Source: Planctomycetota bacterium
Lineage (GTDB): Bacteria > Planctomycetota > UBA1135 > GCA-002686595
Assembly: GCA_022446815.1 (NCBI GenBank)
Contig: JAKVCD010000005.1
Coordinates: 64,522 to 128,521 of the forward strand
Length of the DNA: 64,000 nucleotides
Direction: 5' to 3'
Position 1 is the first letter of the stretch, and every line of letters starts with the position of its first letter. The position numbers and the translations under genes were made by a program. The notes beneath the pieces are model-generated. The model was not told where the DNA came from and did no database searches. It worked only from the letters and a program-made list of their open reading frames with translations. Shown here in pieces: positions 23,232-33,710 of this stretch.

Positions 23232-25433
23232 TTGACCGCTCAAAAGGTTTTCCTCGTAGCCCTCTGCCTGACAGGACTCTGCGTTGAGGGCTGGGCTCAG
23301 AAGACGGCTGTGGGTGCAGGGCCTCAGGTGCTCGCCCCCGGACGGGTCCAGTGGAAGATGGACCACTACGCGATGGAGGCGCGCGACTGGGACTGGGTCC
23401 TGCAGATCGACACGACCCAAGGAGTCGGCGCCTATGCAGACCTCTACGTGCGCTTTGGTGCGCCGCCGACCCGGAGTGAGTACGACTTCGCGAGTCTGAA
23501 CAGCGGCACGAGCACTGAATCCATAACTATCAACGCGCAGACGACTCCGCCTGTGGAGAGCGGGACGTGGCACATCGGTGTCTGGCGACCTGAGGGGACG
23601 AGCTACAACATCCTCTACTCGCGTGGACCGGGATCCTCTGTTCACGCCGGGATGGGGGCGAACGTCTATGAAAAGGGGCCCGCTGGCTCGCCCGGGACCT
23701 CCTTCCGAGTCTGGGCACCTAACGCGAGCGCTGTGCACCTGGTCGGGGAGTTCAACGGGTGGTCTGGCGCGAGCTCGCCGATGGTCCGGGATCTGGCCGG
23801 CAACTTCTCACTAGACGTGCGCGGTCTAGGGCACGACGCGCCCTACAAGTTCGCGATCACGAACGGGGAGAGCACCAGCTGGAAGAACGACCCGCGAGCC
23901 CGCGCTGTCTCTAGCTCCGTCGGTCACAGCATCGTCCAAGATACCGAGCTGGTGCACGGGGGAGACCCAGGCTTTCAGATGCCTGCTTGGAACGAGCTTG
24001 TGATCTACGAGATGCACATCGGGACCTTCAATGACCAGCCCGGCGGGGGGCCGGGGACCTTCGCGAGCGCGGAGCAGATGCTCCCTTACCTCGCAGACTT
24101 AGGCGTGAACGCTGTGGAGCTGATGCCTATCTCTGAGTTCGCTGCTGACTTCTCCTGGGGCTACAACTACGCCCACCCATATGCGGTTGAGACCGCCTAT
24201 GGTGGTCGTGAGGCCTTCGCCTCCTTTGTCAGCGCAGCTCATGCGCAGGGCATCGCGGTCTTCTTGGACGTGCTCTACAACCACTGGGGCCCCTCAGATA
24301 TGGACTTGTGGCGCTTTGACGGCTGGTCACAAGGGCCTTGGGGTGGCATCTACTTCTACAACGACGACAGGGCATACACCCCTTGGGGTGACTCTCGCCC
24401 AGACTTCGGCCGCGGCGAGGTGCGCTCATATATCCGCGACAACGTCTTCGCTTGGCTCGCTGAGTGTCGGGTTGATGGCTTGCGTTGGGACTCAACCTCC
24501 ACGATTCGAAGAGACCCCTCTACGGGCTTCGACAACGGAGATGGTTGGAATCTGATGCAGTGGTGCAATGACGAGGTCAACGCGACTCAGCCCTGGAAGA
24601 TCCAGATCGCTGAGGATATGTACAACGCCCCGAATGACTGGCTCACCAAAGACACGGGCGCTGGTGGCGCCGGCTTTGACGCCCAGTGGGACGCGATGTT
24701 TATTCATCCTGTGCGCGCTGCGGTCGAGACTCCTAGCGACTTCGACAGGAACATGTTCGCTGTGCGAGACGCGATCCTGCACTCCTACAACGGAGACGCC
24801 TTCGAGCGTGTCATCTACACCGAGTCCCATGACGAGGTAGCGAACGGTCGCTCGCGTGTGCCTGAGACGATCTGGCCTGGGAACGCGTCCAGCTGGTACT
24901 CCAAGAAGCGCTCGACCCTCGCGGCGGCGATCGTGATGACCTCTCCTGGTATCCCGATGCTCTTCCAAGGGCAAGAGATCCTAGAGGACGGCTGGTTTGA
25001 TGATCAGGACCCTGTCGACTGGAGCAAGCTGCTCACCTATGGAGGGATCCACGACCTCTACCGAGACCTGATCCGGCTGCGACGGAACTGGTGGAACAAC
25101 ACCCGCGGTCTGCGTGGGCAGAGCACCAGCGTGCACCACGTCAACAACTCAGCGAAGGTCATCGCCTATCACCGCTGGGACCAGGGCGGCCCCGGTGATG
25201 ACGTCATCGTCGTTGCCAACTTCTCGGGCACGCCCTTCGACAACTACACTATCGGGCTGCCGCAATCAGGCACCTGGTATGTGCGCTTCAACAGTGATTG
25301 GGCTGGCTATGACTCGAGCTTCGGCGACCACCCTGCATGGGACATCTCTGCTCAGTCTGGCGCTTACGATGGCATGCCGCATAACGGGACCCTCTCGATA
25401 GGGCCTTACAGCGCTGTCATCCTCACCCAATGA
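23232..25433 (+). CDS. Secreted GH13 alpha-glucan enzyme (branching-enzyme-like) with CBM48
   Basis: A 733-residue protein from TTG 23232 with signal peptide MTAQKVFLVALCLTGLC...WA. Residues ~30-130 look like a pre-peptidase C-terminal-type sandwich and ~150-230 a CBM48 (FRVWAPNASAVHLVGEFNGW). The GH13 barrel follows: region I DVLYNHWG, region II VDGLRWD (nucleophile Asp420), region III IAEDMY (Glu461), region IV ESHDE (Asp534), all present. The layout resembles glycogen branching enzymes or glycosyltrehalose hydrolases, but export argues for extracellular alpha-glucan use. It is probably co-transcribed with the CotH gene 5 nt upstream. Confidence 0.88.
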   Translation: MTAQKVFLVALCLTGLCVEGWAQKTAVGAGPQVLAPGRVQWKMDHYAMEARDWDWVLQIDTTQGVGAYADLYVRFGAPPTRSEYDFASLNSGTSTESITINAQTTPPVESGTWHIGVWRPEGTSYNILYSRGPGSSVHAGMGANVYEKGPAGSPGTSFRVWAPNASAVHLVGEFNGWSGASSPMVRDLAGNFSLDVRGLGHDAPYKFAITNGESTSWKNDPRARAVSSSVGHSIVQDTELVHGGDPGFQMPAWNELVIYEMHIGTFNDQPGGGPGTFASAEQMLPYLADLGVNAVELMPISEFAADFSWGYNYAHPYAVETAYGGREAFASFVSAAHAQGIAVFLDVLYNHWGPSDMDLWRFDGWSQGPWGGIYFYNDDRAYTPWGDSRPDFGRGEVRSYIRDNVFAWLAECRVDGLRWDSTSTIRRDPSTGFDNGDGWNLMQWCNDEVNATQPWKIQIAEDMYNAPNDWLTKDTGAGGAGFDAQWDAMFIHPVRAAVETPSDFDRNMFAVRDAILHSYNGDAFERVIYTESHDEVANGRSRVPETIWPGNASSWYSKKRSTLAAAIVMTSPGIPMLFQGQEILEDGWFDDQDPVDWSKLLTYGGIHDLYRDLIRLRRNWWNNTRGLRGQSTSVHHVNNSAKVIAYHRWDQGGPGDDVIVVANFSGTPFDNYTIGLPQSGTWYVRFNSDWAGYDSSFGDHPAWDISAQSGAYDGMPHNGTLSIGPYSAVILTQ

Positions 25434-25445
25434 CTCCAAGATTCA

Positions 25446-25468
25446 CCCTTCAAGGTAGGCTTGAGGGG
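25446..25468 (+). terminator. Possible hairpin terminator after the GH13 gene
   Basis: CCCTTCAAG (25446-25454) pairs with CTTGAGGGG (25460-25468), with one G-T wobble and a 5-nt loop, 12 nt after the stop codon. No T-run follows, so intrinsic termination is uncertain. Confidence 0.3.
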
Positions 25469-25529
25469 CAACACTTCCCTAGAAAACACAATCCACGAAC
25501 GACTCTCGGTAAAAATAGGACTTATTAAG

Positions 25530-26738
25530 ATGCGCTGTATATCCAAGCTCTCTGTAGCCCTTTTGTCTCTCTCTGCTGCGGCCAGCGCGCAGGTCCAGCT
25601 CTGTGAGGACTCCTTCGATTATCCGGCTGGTAGCTCCATGCACGCTCAGGCTGGCGGCACCGGTTGGGTAGAGCCCTGGTGGAGCAGCCCGACTGGCGTG
25701 AGCGGCATGGACGTCTTCGCTCCTGGCATGGACGGAGTCGGTAACAAGGTGCAGGTCGTCTTTGAGGGCGAAGGCGCTTACAGGAAGCCTGACACCGCCT
25801 TAGCGCCGGACCTCGAGGAGAACGGTCTGCTTGGTAAGGACGGCGGCGCGCTCTGGGTCTCCTTCCAGTGCGTCCGGCCCGCTGGCTGCCTAGAGCAGTT
25901 CGGTGGGATCTCTCTCTACGAGCAGTTCGTTGGAGAGAAGCTCTTCATTGGCTCGCCCTGGGCCACAGGCCAGTGGGGCCTCGGCGTTCCCGGTGTTGGA
26001 GACTTTCCTATCGTAGGCACCTCCTGTGATGTTCAGGCCAACCTTGTCGTGCGCATCGACTTCCTCCCCGGAGATGAGCGTGTGAGACTCTATGTCGACC
26101 CCGCCGGACCTTATCCGCAGACGGGGGAGGTCCTCGATATAACCGTCCCTGACTTCCGCATGAACGAGATCGGTCTGCGCTCTGGCGGGACGACCTTCGC
26201 TGGCGGAACTTTCAACGGCGGCTTCGAGTTTGATGCCCTCACCCTCAGCTCTGGTGGGCCTTCGCCTGTGGTCGGTGTCCCTTACTGTGACGGCGCTGGC
26301 GGCATCTGCCCTTGCGGAAATGACAACGACGGCTCGCTCGGTGTAGCGGGCTGCGCCAACGGCTTTGCTGCTAGCGGCAGCTCTCTCAGAGGCATGGGGA
26401 CGAACTCTGTCTCCGCAGGTGACCTTGTCCTAGAGGCAGAGGGCATGGTCCCTTCGCAGCCTGGCCTCCTCTTCCAGGGGAACAACGCCATCAACTCTGG
26501 CAACGGCAACCCGTTTGGTGACGGCTTACGCTGCGCTGGCGGCGGCGTCGTGCGCCTGCAGGTGATCTTCGGAGCGCCGGACGGCACGGGCTCTAGCTCG
26601 GTCAACGTCGCCTCAAAGGGCGGCTGCGCTGCTGGTGACACGAGGCGTTATCAGCTCTGGAGTCGCGATCCCCTCACCAGCCCCTGCGGCGCAGACTTCA
26701 ACCTCTCCAACGGGTTGGAGATCACCTGGGACGCTTAG
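25530..26738 (+). CDS. Secreted protein with planctomycete Cys-rich C-terminal domain
   Basis: A 402-residue protein from ATG 25530 with signal peptide MRCISKLSVALLSLSAAASA. Residues ~20-255 look like a concanavalin/LamG-type sandwich (CEDSFDYPAGS ... DALTLSSGG). The last ~140 residues hold VPYCDGAGGICPCGN, GCANGFAASG, GDGLRCAGGGVVRLQ, then RRYQLWSRDP and FNLSNGLEITW, a module I recall as recurrent in secreted planctomycete proteins, with paired cysteines. No catalytic motif is seen. It follows the GH13 gene by 96 nt and its stop overlaps the convergent acpS by 4 nt. A role in surface binding is inference. Confidence 0.8.
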   Translation: MRCISKLSVALLSLSAAASAQVQLCEDSFDYPAGSSMHAQAGGTGWVEPWWSSPTGVSGMDVFAPGMDGVGNKVQVVFEGEGAYRKPDTALAPDLEENGLLGKDGGALWVSFQCVRPAGCLEQFGGISLYEQFVGEKLFIGSPWATGQWGLGVPGVGDFPIVGTSCDVQANLVVRIDFLPGDERVRLYVDPAGPYPQTGEVLDITVPDFRMNEIGLRSGGTTFAGGTFNGGFEFDALTLSSGGPSPVVGVPYCDGAGGICPCGNDNDGSLGVAGCANGFAASGSSLRGMGTNSVSAGDLVLEAEGMVPSQPGLLFQGNNAINSGNGNPFGDGLRCAGGGVVRLQVIFGAPDGTGSSSVNVASKGGCAAGDTRRYQLWSRDPLTSPCGADFNLSNGLEITWDA

Positions 26739-27130
26739 TCCTCAGGCGTTGACTCAGCGACGACGAAGGCCAGCGCTAGGCCTGCGTCGTGGGTGATCGT
26801 CAGGTGCCAGCGGGCGATCCCTCGCTCGCTGGCAAGCTCGCTCGTGCGCCCGTGCAGCTTGATTCGGGGAGCCTCCCCGGGCTCTCGTAGAGTCTCGATG
26901 TCGACCCAACGAACCCCGCTGCGCCAGCCTGTTCCGAGCGCCTTCATCACGGCCTCTTTCACGGCGAAGCGCCCCGCGTAGTGGCTGGGACGCGCGGCCT
27001 GCCTGCGGTCGCAGTAGGCCCGCTCTGCATCCGTGAAGACACGCGCGCAGAAGCGCTGGCCGCGCCGCTCGAGCACGTCAGCGACGCGCGAGATCTGGCA
27101 CAGGTCGCTGCCGATAGAGACGATTGCCAT
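26735..27130 (-). CDS. acpS: Holo-[acyl-carrier-protein] synthase
   Basis: A 131-residue phosphopantetheinyl transferase. It has the magnesium motif GSDLCQISRVADVLER near the N terminus and YAGRFAVKEAVMKALGTG with the second metal ligand, and ends with WHLTITHDAGLALAFVVAE. Length and motifs fit AcpS, which moves 4'-phosphopantetheine from CoA to apo-ACP. TGAGGAACGAGA precedes the ATG as ribosome site. It lies 12 nt after the acyl-CoA carboxyltransferase gene, so the pair forms a fatty-acid/acyl-CoA operon. Confidence 0.93.
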   Translation of the reverse strand: MAIVSIGSDLCQISRVADVLERRGQRFCARVFTDAERAYCDRRQAARPSHYAGRFAVKEAVMKALGTGWRSGVRWVDIETLREPGEAPRIKLHGRTSELASERGIARWHLTITHDAGLALAFVVAESTPED

Positions 27131-27142
27131 GAGTCTCGTTCC

Positions 27143-28873
<1,731 letters not shown>

Positions 28874-28981
28874 AGTCGTGGTAGTAGGGGGTCCTCGAGG
28901 GGGGAGAGAGTATCACTCCTTGGCCCCCGCATCGTTGCGCGCCTAGGGTGTCGTGTCCGAAACTCATAGACGACCCCAGTC

Positions 28982-30889
28982 ATGACACTCTCCGTCCTCT
29001 CTCTCACCCTCGCGCTATGCGCTCCGAGCGAGCTCGCGGCCGCTGATGATCTCGCGGCGCTGACCTCGCCGGACGCGGGAGCGCGAGAGCTCGCGACCCG
29101 GCGACTGTGCGGCAGCCTCTCTGCTAGTCAGCGAGCAGCGCTGTTAGAGCTCTCGGTGGGAGCCGACTTCGAGCTCGAGCGGCGCATCACCCGCATCGTA
29201 GCGGCCGAAGAGGAGCGTCTAGGCCTGGCCGTCACGCTCCTGGGCTCTCGTGACAAGCGCGCCCGCGCGATCGGCCGTGCGAGCTTCCACGAGCTGCTCG
29301 TCAGGTGGAAGCCGGACTACGATGATCCTCCGCTCCCGTCGCACAAAGCCAACGCACTCCTGCGCGAGTCCCAGCTAGGGCTCTTCTTCGTGCCTCCTTG
29401 CGAGGGGGAGAACATCGCCCTCCTTGAGCGCCTTGCTGAAGGAGTCAACTTAGGAGCGCCGCTTGTCATCGACCCGAGCGTCGATGGCCGTGAGGGGTCG
29501 TGGGGAAGCGCGAAGGGGTCACCGCTAGAGCACTTGAAGCGCATGTGCCTCGACGGTGGGCTGAGCTATGAGTTGCGCGGGCCAGAGAGCGTCGACGGGG
29601 TGGTTCACCCTGCCCTCGGCCACTGGCTCAGGCTCTGCAGCGCGCGGGATGCTACGGGCGCACCGACCCTAGAGGTGTTGATCTCTTGGGCGCTCGAGGT
29701 CTCTTCCGGGGGAGCGGACGGGGCACGCGCCGCGAGGGCGCTCGCGACGACAGGCTGGACCGCGCCGCTGGCGTGGTTCGAGGAGCGCTGGCGCAGCGAG
29801 CGTGACCCCGTCGCGCTCTCTGGGCTCTTGGCTGCCGCAGCGCGCGGAGAGGTCTCGCTCGCGCTGAGTGAGGCTGGCGCTCATGTAGAGGCGCGCGCGC
29901 TGCTGGAGCGGGTCGCGGGCTCAGCGTGGGAGGTCGAGCGGATCGCTAGAGGGATGGCCGAGGCGCGCGCGCTCGCGCCTGGGGGTGAAGCCCCCAGCGC
30001 TGCCTGGGAGGCAGAGGGTGCCTCGAGCGAGCGCTCTGTGCAGTGGGCGCGTCTGCTCGTGCTCGAAGGTCATAGCCGCGGCGATAGATCGCTCGCGCGA
30101 GAGGTGCTCAGCGGTGAGGAATTCTCGGATCCCTTGCTTTGGCGGAGAGCGCTCAGGGCCTACGCCTCAGACCCTGAGCGCGCTCCGCTTGAGCTCTCTG
30201 TAGAGGGTGTCGGGCTCGCTGTGAGGGGTGCACATCAGGACGGCCTCGCGCGCACGCTCTACCTCGCAGGGCTGCGGGCCAGTGAGCTCAAAGGGCTTGA
30301 GGGCGCAGAGCTGCTGAAGGCCGAGCTGAGCTTGCGGGCTGGTGATGACGAGCTCAGCGCGGCGAGCTTCTTGGAGGCTTGGCGGGCAGAGCTTTGGCCT
30401 GTGATGGAGCTCGAGGCGTTGCTCTCGAGCTGGTGCAGCGAGCTCGGGCGCGCGAGGGTCGCCTTAGCCCTAAGTGGGGTGAGCCTTGAGGGCGAAGAGC
30501 GCGGCGCTTGGATACGACTCCTAGAGCTCGCCGGAGTGCTCGAGCCTGGGGCCTCTGGAGCGAGCGTCGATGACCTTGAGCTCATTGCATGCAGGGCAGG
30601 TCAGCGGGAGGGAGCGCTGGTGAGGAGCCTCCTCCTAGAGGAGCTAGAGGTCCTAGATCTAGAGGACACGGGACGCCTCGAAGAGTTCGCTAGGGCTTGG
30701 CAGCGAGTCGGTTGGGCCTTGCAAGAGGCCGGTGATGCGGCTGCCCTGAAGTCCTTCGGAGCTCAAACACGCCTCATCGTGCGTCAGGCGGAGGCTCAAG
30801 AGCTCCTGCTAGGCCAGTTCCCGCCGTCGCCTCGTGGGCTCATCACGCCCCTCGATGTAGGCCTCCTCAGAGTCGATGCGCCCCGCTGA
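28982..30889 (+). CDS. Large exported alpha-helical protein of unknown function
   Basis: A 635-residue protein with a signal peptide (MTLSVLSLTLALCAPSELAAA). The rest is Ala/Leu/Glu-rich helices without recognisable catalytic motifs. The first ~110 residues resemble HEAT-type paired helices (LAALTSPDAGARELATRRL, the pattern of armadillo-like repeats). It is divergent from the carboxyltransferase gene. I do not recognise a family; an extracytoplasmic helical scaffold is a guess. Confidence 0.65.
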   Translation: MTLSVLSLTLALCAPSELAAADDLAALTSPDAGARELATRRLCGSLSASQRAALLELSVGADFELERRITRIVAAEEERLGLAVTLLGSRDKRARAIGRASFHELLVRWKPDYDDPPLPSHKANALLRESQLGLFFVPPCEGENIALLERLAEGVNLGAPLVIDPSVDGREGSWGSAKGSPLEHLKRMCLDGGLSYELRGPESVDGVVHPALGHWLRLCSARDATGAPTLEVLISWALEVSSGGADGARAARALATTGWTAPLAWFEERWRSERDPVALSGLLAAAARGEVSLALSEAGAHVEARALLERVAGSAWEVERIARGMAEARALAPGGEAPSAAWEAEGASSERSVQWARLLVLEGHSRGDRSLAREVLSGEEFSDPLLWRRALRAYASDPERAPLELSVEGVGLAVRGAHQDGLARTLYLAGLRASELKGLEGAELLKAELSLRAGDDELSAASFLEAWRAELWPVMELEALLSSWCSELGRARVALALSGVSLEGEERGAWIRLLELAGVLEPGASGASVDDLELIACRAGQREGALVRSLLLEELEVLDLEDTGRLEEFARAWQRVGWALQEAGDAAALKSFGAQTRLIVRQAEAQELLLGQFPPSPRGLITPLDVGLLRVDAPR

Positions 30890-31016
30890 GGCCCTCCTAC
30901 AGCAGGGCTGAGTCCCGTGAGAGCATTTTTAGGGGGCTGGAGGCTGAAATCTCCTCCCAAGTTGACCCTAGAACTGCCGAAAGGACATGTGGCGAGACAC
31001 ATCCACACACTTCCCT

Positions 31017-31736
31017 ATGGCCAAAAAGACCACACGTCCCCAAGCACTCACACCCGCAGCCCCTGACGAGGGCCGCAAGGTGCCTATTGAGCGAGACGAG
31101 ATCGCGCTCGTGAAGGACCCCCGCGGACGAGTCGCGGAGCAGTTTCGTGGGCTGAGGAACTCGATCATCGCGCTCAACCCAGAGGGGGCGCCTCGCTCTG
31201 TCGTCCTGACCTCTTCGTCGCGCGGCGAAGGGAAGACGGTCGCCACGATCAATCTAGGGCTCGCCCTCGCCGAGCTACCGGGGACTGAGGTGCTCATCAT
31301 CGACGCCAACCTCCACAGCCCAGGCGTCGAAGGCTACCTCGGGCTGGAGTCTCGACAAGGTCTCGCAGACGTGCTCTCAGGCAGCTGTGACCTCGACTCC
31401 GCGATCAGGCCGACCTCTGTCCCTGGCGTGCAGGTCATGGGCGCAGGCACTCTCCCGGACAATCCTTCCCAACTCCTCGGCTCGGAGCGCATGCGCACCG
31501 TACTAGGGACTCTCAAGCGCGGCTTCTCTTACGTCCTGATCGACACCCCTGAGGCCCTGCGGATCTCTGACGCTAGCCTCCTCGGCGGGATCGCGGATGG
31601 CATCGTCCTTGTCGTCCGCCTCGGTCTCACGCCGCGTCACCACGTCGAGCAGACGCACAACACCCTCGAGGCCTTGGGCGGGAACGTCCTCGGCACCTGC
31701 CTCACGGGCGCCGAGGAAGACGGCGGCTTCGACTAG
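31017..31736 (+). CDS. CpsD/CapB-type P-loop ATPase (BY-kinase-like), no tyrosine tail
   Basis: A 239-residue protein from ATG 31017; ATG 30987 adds 10 residues and cannot be excluded. EQFRGLRNSI, the Walker A SSSRGEGKTVATINLG, Walker A' VLIIDANLHSPGV and Walker B YVLIDTPE match bacterial tyrosine kinases of polysaccharide export. The tail ends AEEDGGFD with no tyrosine cluster, and the Wzc-like membrane activator is not adjacent. It may work in envelope polysaccharide assembly or as a general ParA-like switch. Confidence 0.83.
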   Translation: MAKKTTRPQALTPAAPDEGRKVPIERDEIALVKDPRGRVAEQFRGLRNSIIALNPEGAPRSVVLTSSSRGEGKTVATINLGLALAELPGTEVLIIDANLHSPGVEGYLGLESRQGLADVLSGSCDLDSAIRPTSVPGVQVMGAGTLPDNPSQLLGSERMRTVLGTLKRGFSYVLIDTPEALRISDASLLGGIADGIVLVVRLGLTPRHHVEQTHNTLEALGGNVLGTCLTGAEEDGGFD

Positions 31737-31738
31737 GT

Positions 31739-32506
31739 TTAGCTCCTGAAGAGGCCTCTGCGCAGCGGCTTCCCCGTGCGCGCGGAGCGGATGAGGCGGT
31801 CTAGGTTTTTACGCTCCCACGCTGTCGCTCGCTCGAAGTCAGGGTGTGCGCGCTCTCTGGCGCGGAACTCTGGCCCGTGGTGAATCAGCCGTCTGCCGAC
31901 GCGCCTTGATGGGATCAGGGCGTGCAAGAGCTCGTGGTAGATCACGAAGGCGACGACCCACTCAGGTACGGCCTCCTGGTCGAGGACCGGGTGGATACGC
32001 ACGAGGTCGCGAGAGCTGTCGTAGCTCCCGAGGCGCAGCCCGCGGCGGGCAGTGCTTCGCTTCCGTGCGGCCCAGGTGATGACAGGGGGCTCGCGCTCGA
32101 TGAACTCTCCAGGGAGGTGCTCCGCGATCACGGCAGCGCTCAAGCGCGGGAGCAGATGGTGATCGCCAGGGTGCCCCGCTTGGACTCGACCTGGCGCTGG
32201 ATCAGCGCGCAGCCCATCTAGCCAGGCGTCGAGTCTCTGGCATGCCTTGCGCGCGCGGCGCCCGGCGCGGAGCCACTTGACGAGGTCCTCCCAGACGACC
32301 GGGTCTGCCCTCTGGAAGCGCTCATGCAGAACGAGGACGCGCCCTCCCTCGAGTCGAGGCTCTCGAGCGAGCTCCGTCGCCGTAGGCCCCCGCGCCACGA
32401 CTGGCTGGGAGCCCGAGCGGCCATAGCGGAGCTTTATGGGGACGCCGAGAGCGCGCTCGAGCTCCTCCTGGCGCTCGGGATTGGAGAGGGGGAACAGGTA
32501 GGACAC
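31739..32506 (-). CDS. SprT-like zinc metallopeptidase domain protein
   Basis: A 255-residue protein from GTG 32506. The C-terminal half contains VIYHELLHALI, an HExxH zinc site, and then LIHHGPEFRARERAHPDF with the third ligand typical of SprT/WLM-like families. The N-terminal ~120 residues show no known domain. No signal peptide, so probably cytoplasmic. It converges on the CpsD-like gene with a 2-nt gap. Target proteins unknown. Confidence 0.75.
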   Translation of the reverse strand: MSYLFPLSNPERQEELERALGVPIKLRYGRSGSQPVVARGPTATELAREPRLEGGRVLVLHERFQRADPVVWEDLVKWLRAGRRARKACQRLDAWLDGLRADPAPGRVQAGHPGDHHLLPRLSAAVIAEHLPGEFIEREPPVITWAARKRSTARRGLRLGSYDSSRDLVRIHPVLDQEAVPEWVVAFVIYHELLHALIPSRRVGRRLIHHGPEFRARERAHPDFERATAWERKNLDRLIRSARTGKPLRRGLFRS

Positions 32507-32631
32507 GAGAGCACTCTAGCAAGGTGGCGGCAGCGGGCGTGGACCTCCTATAGACCTCTCGGGGAGCCTTCGGTGGCATACTGATCCCTGCAAGGATGAG
32601 GGCTGTCGATGAGCGCTCGCCCCCCACAGCG

Positions 32632-33684
32632 ATGAAGGATCGAGACCAGAGCCCAGAGACCCTCCCTCCGAGCGCGATAGAGAGCGCCGCGGAGAACGTC
32701 AGCGATCTCTTGCGAGAGGCGCTGCGCTACAGCCCTGGAGACGCCGCCCTAGTCGTCTCGGACGCCCAGTCCCCGCTCGCTGTCGCGCTCACAGAGGCTT
32801 ATCGCCGCAGCCTCCCAGACGGCCGCTTCATTGACTTCGACAGCGTCCCTCCAGAGCAGGTCCTCAGCGCCTTTGAGGACCTCAGGCCAGGAGCGCTGGT
32901 CGTCCTCATTCAATCCACGAGCTTTCGGCTCGCGGCCTTCAGGATCCGCTTGGAGCTATTCAAGCGCTCCATCAAGGTCATCGAGCATCCGCACCTCGCG
33001 CGGAGTCGAGGCGTGGAGAGCTTGGTCTACATCGACTCCCTAGCGTATGACGCCGCCTACTTCCGTGGCGTCGGTCACGCTCTGAAGCGGCGCATCGACG
33101 CTGCTTCAGGCGGCGTCGTGCTGAGTGGCGGTGAAGAGCTCGTATTCAACGCAGCTTTCGAGACCGCCAAGCTCAACATCGGCGACTACACCGGCATGAC
33201 GAACATTGGTGGACAGTTCCCGATCGGTGAGGTGTTCACCGAGTCGAAGGAGCTCGAGGCTGTGAACGGGCGCGTGCAGATCGCGCTCTTCGGCGACCTC
33301 TCTTACAGCATCAACCGACCTCCACATCCGATCACTCTGGTGGTCAAGAGCGGGCGCGTAGTGGCTGCGGAGGACTCTACGCCTGAGTTTGATCAAGTCC
33401 TCGAGAGCATTCGGGCTGATGAAGGAGAGGTCTGGATGCGGGAGCTGGGCTTCGGCATGAACCGCGCGTTCAGCTTTGAGCGCACCGTCAGCGATGTAGG
33501 CGCGTTCGAGCGAATGTGCGGCGTGCACCTCTCCTTAGGGGCGAAGCACATGAGCTACAACAAGCCGAACATCAAGAAGCGCGCGGCTCGCCAGCACGTA
33601 GACGTCTTTGTCTACACGGACTCGGTCACTCTCGACGGTGAGGTGATCTACCAGGGCGGGGCCTGGACGGTCCCGTTCGAGTGA
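32632..33684 (+). CDS. M29-like aminopeptidase family protein
   Basis: A 350-residue protein from ATG 32632 (MKDRDQSPETLPP); ATG 32596 is an in-frame alternative. The C-terminal half carries the M29-type metal ligands: NIGGQFPIGEVFTE with a Glu, RELGFGMNRAF with another acid, and VHLSLGAKHMSYN with a His. No signal peptide. M29 enzymes are two-metal cytoplasmic aminopeptidases; this one is a somewhat divergent member, so peptide hydrolysis is likely but not certain. Confidence 0.72.
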   Translation: MKDRDQSPETLPPSAIESAAENVSDLLREALRYSPGDAALVVSDAQSPLAVALTEAYRRSLPDGRFIDFDSVPPEQVLSAFEDLRPGALVVLIQSTSFRLAAFRIRLELFKRSIKVIEHPHLARSRGVESLVYIDSLAYDAAYFRGVGHALKRRIDAASGGVVLSGGEELVFNAAFETAKLNIGDYTGMTNIGGQFPIGEVFTESKELEAVNGRVQIALFGDLSYSINRPPHPITLVVKSGRVVAAEDSTPEFDQVLESIRADEGEVWMRELGFGMNRAFSFERTVSDVGAFERMCGVHLSLGAKHMSYNKPNIKKRAARQHVDVFVYTDSVTLDGEVIYQGGAWTVPFE

Positions 33685-33710
33685 AGAGGGGGCTCGGAGC
33701 GGAGGACAGC

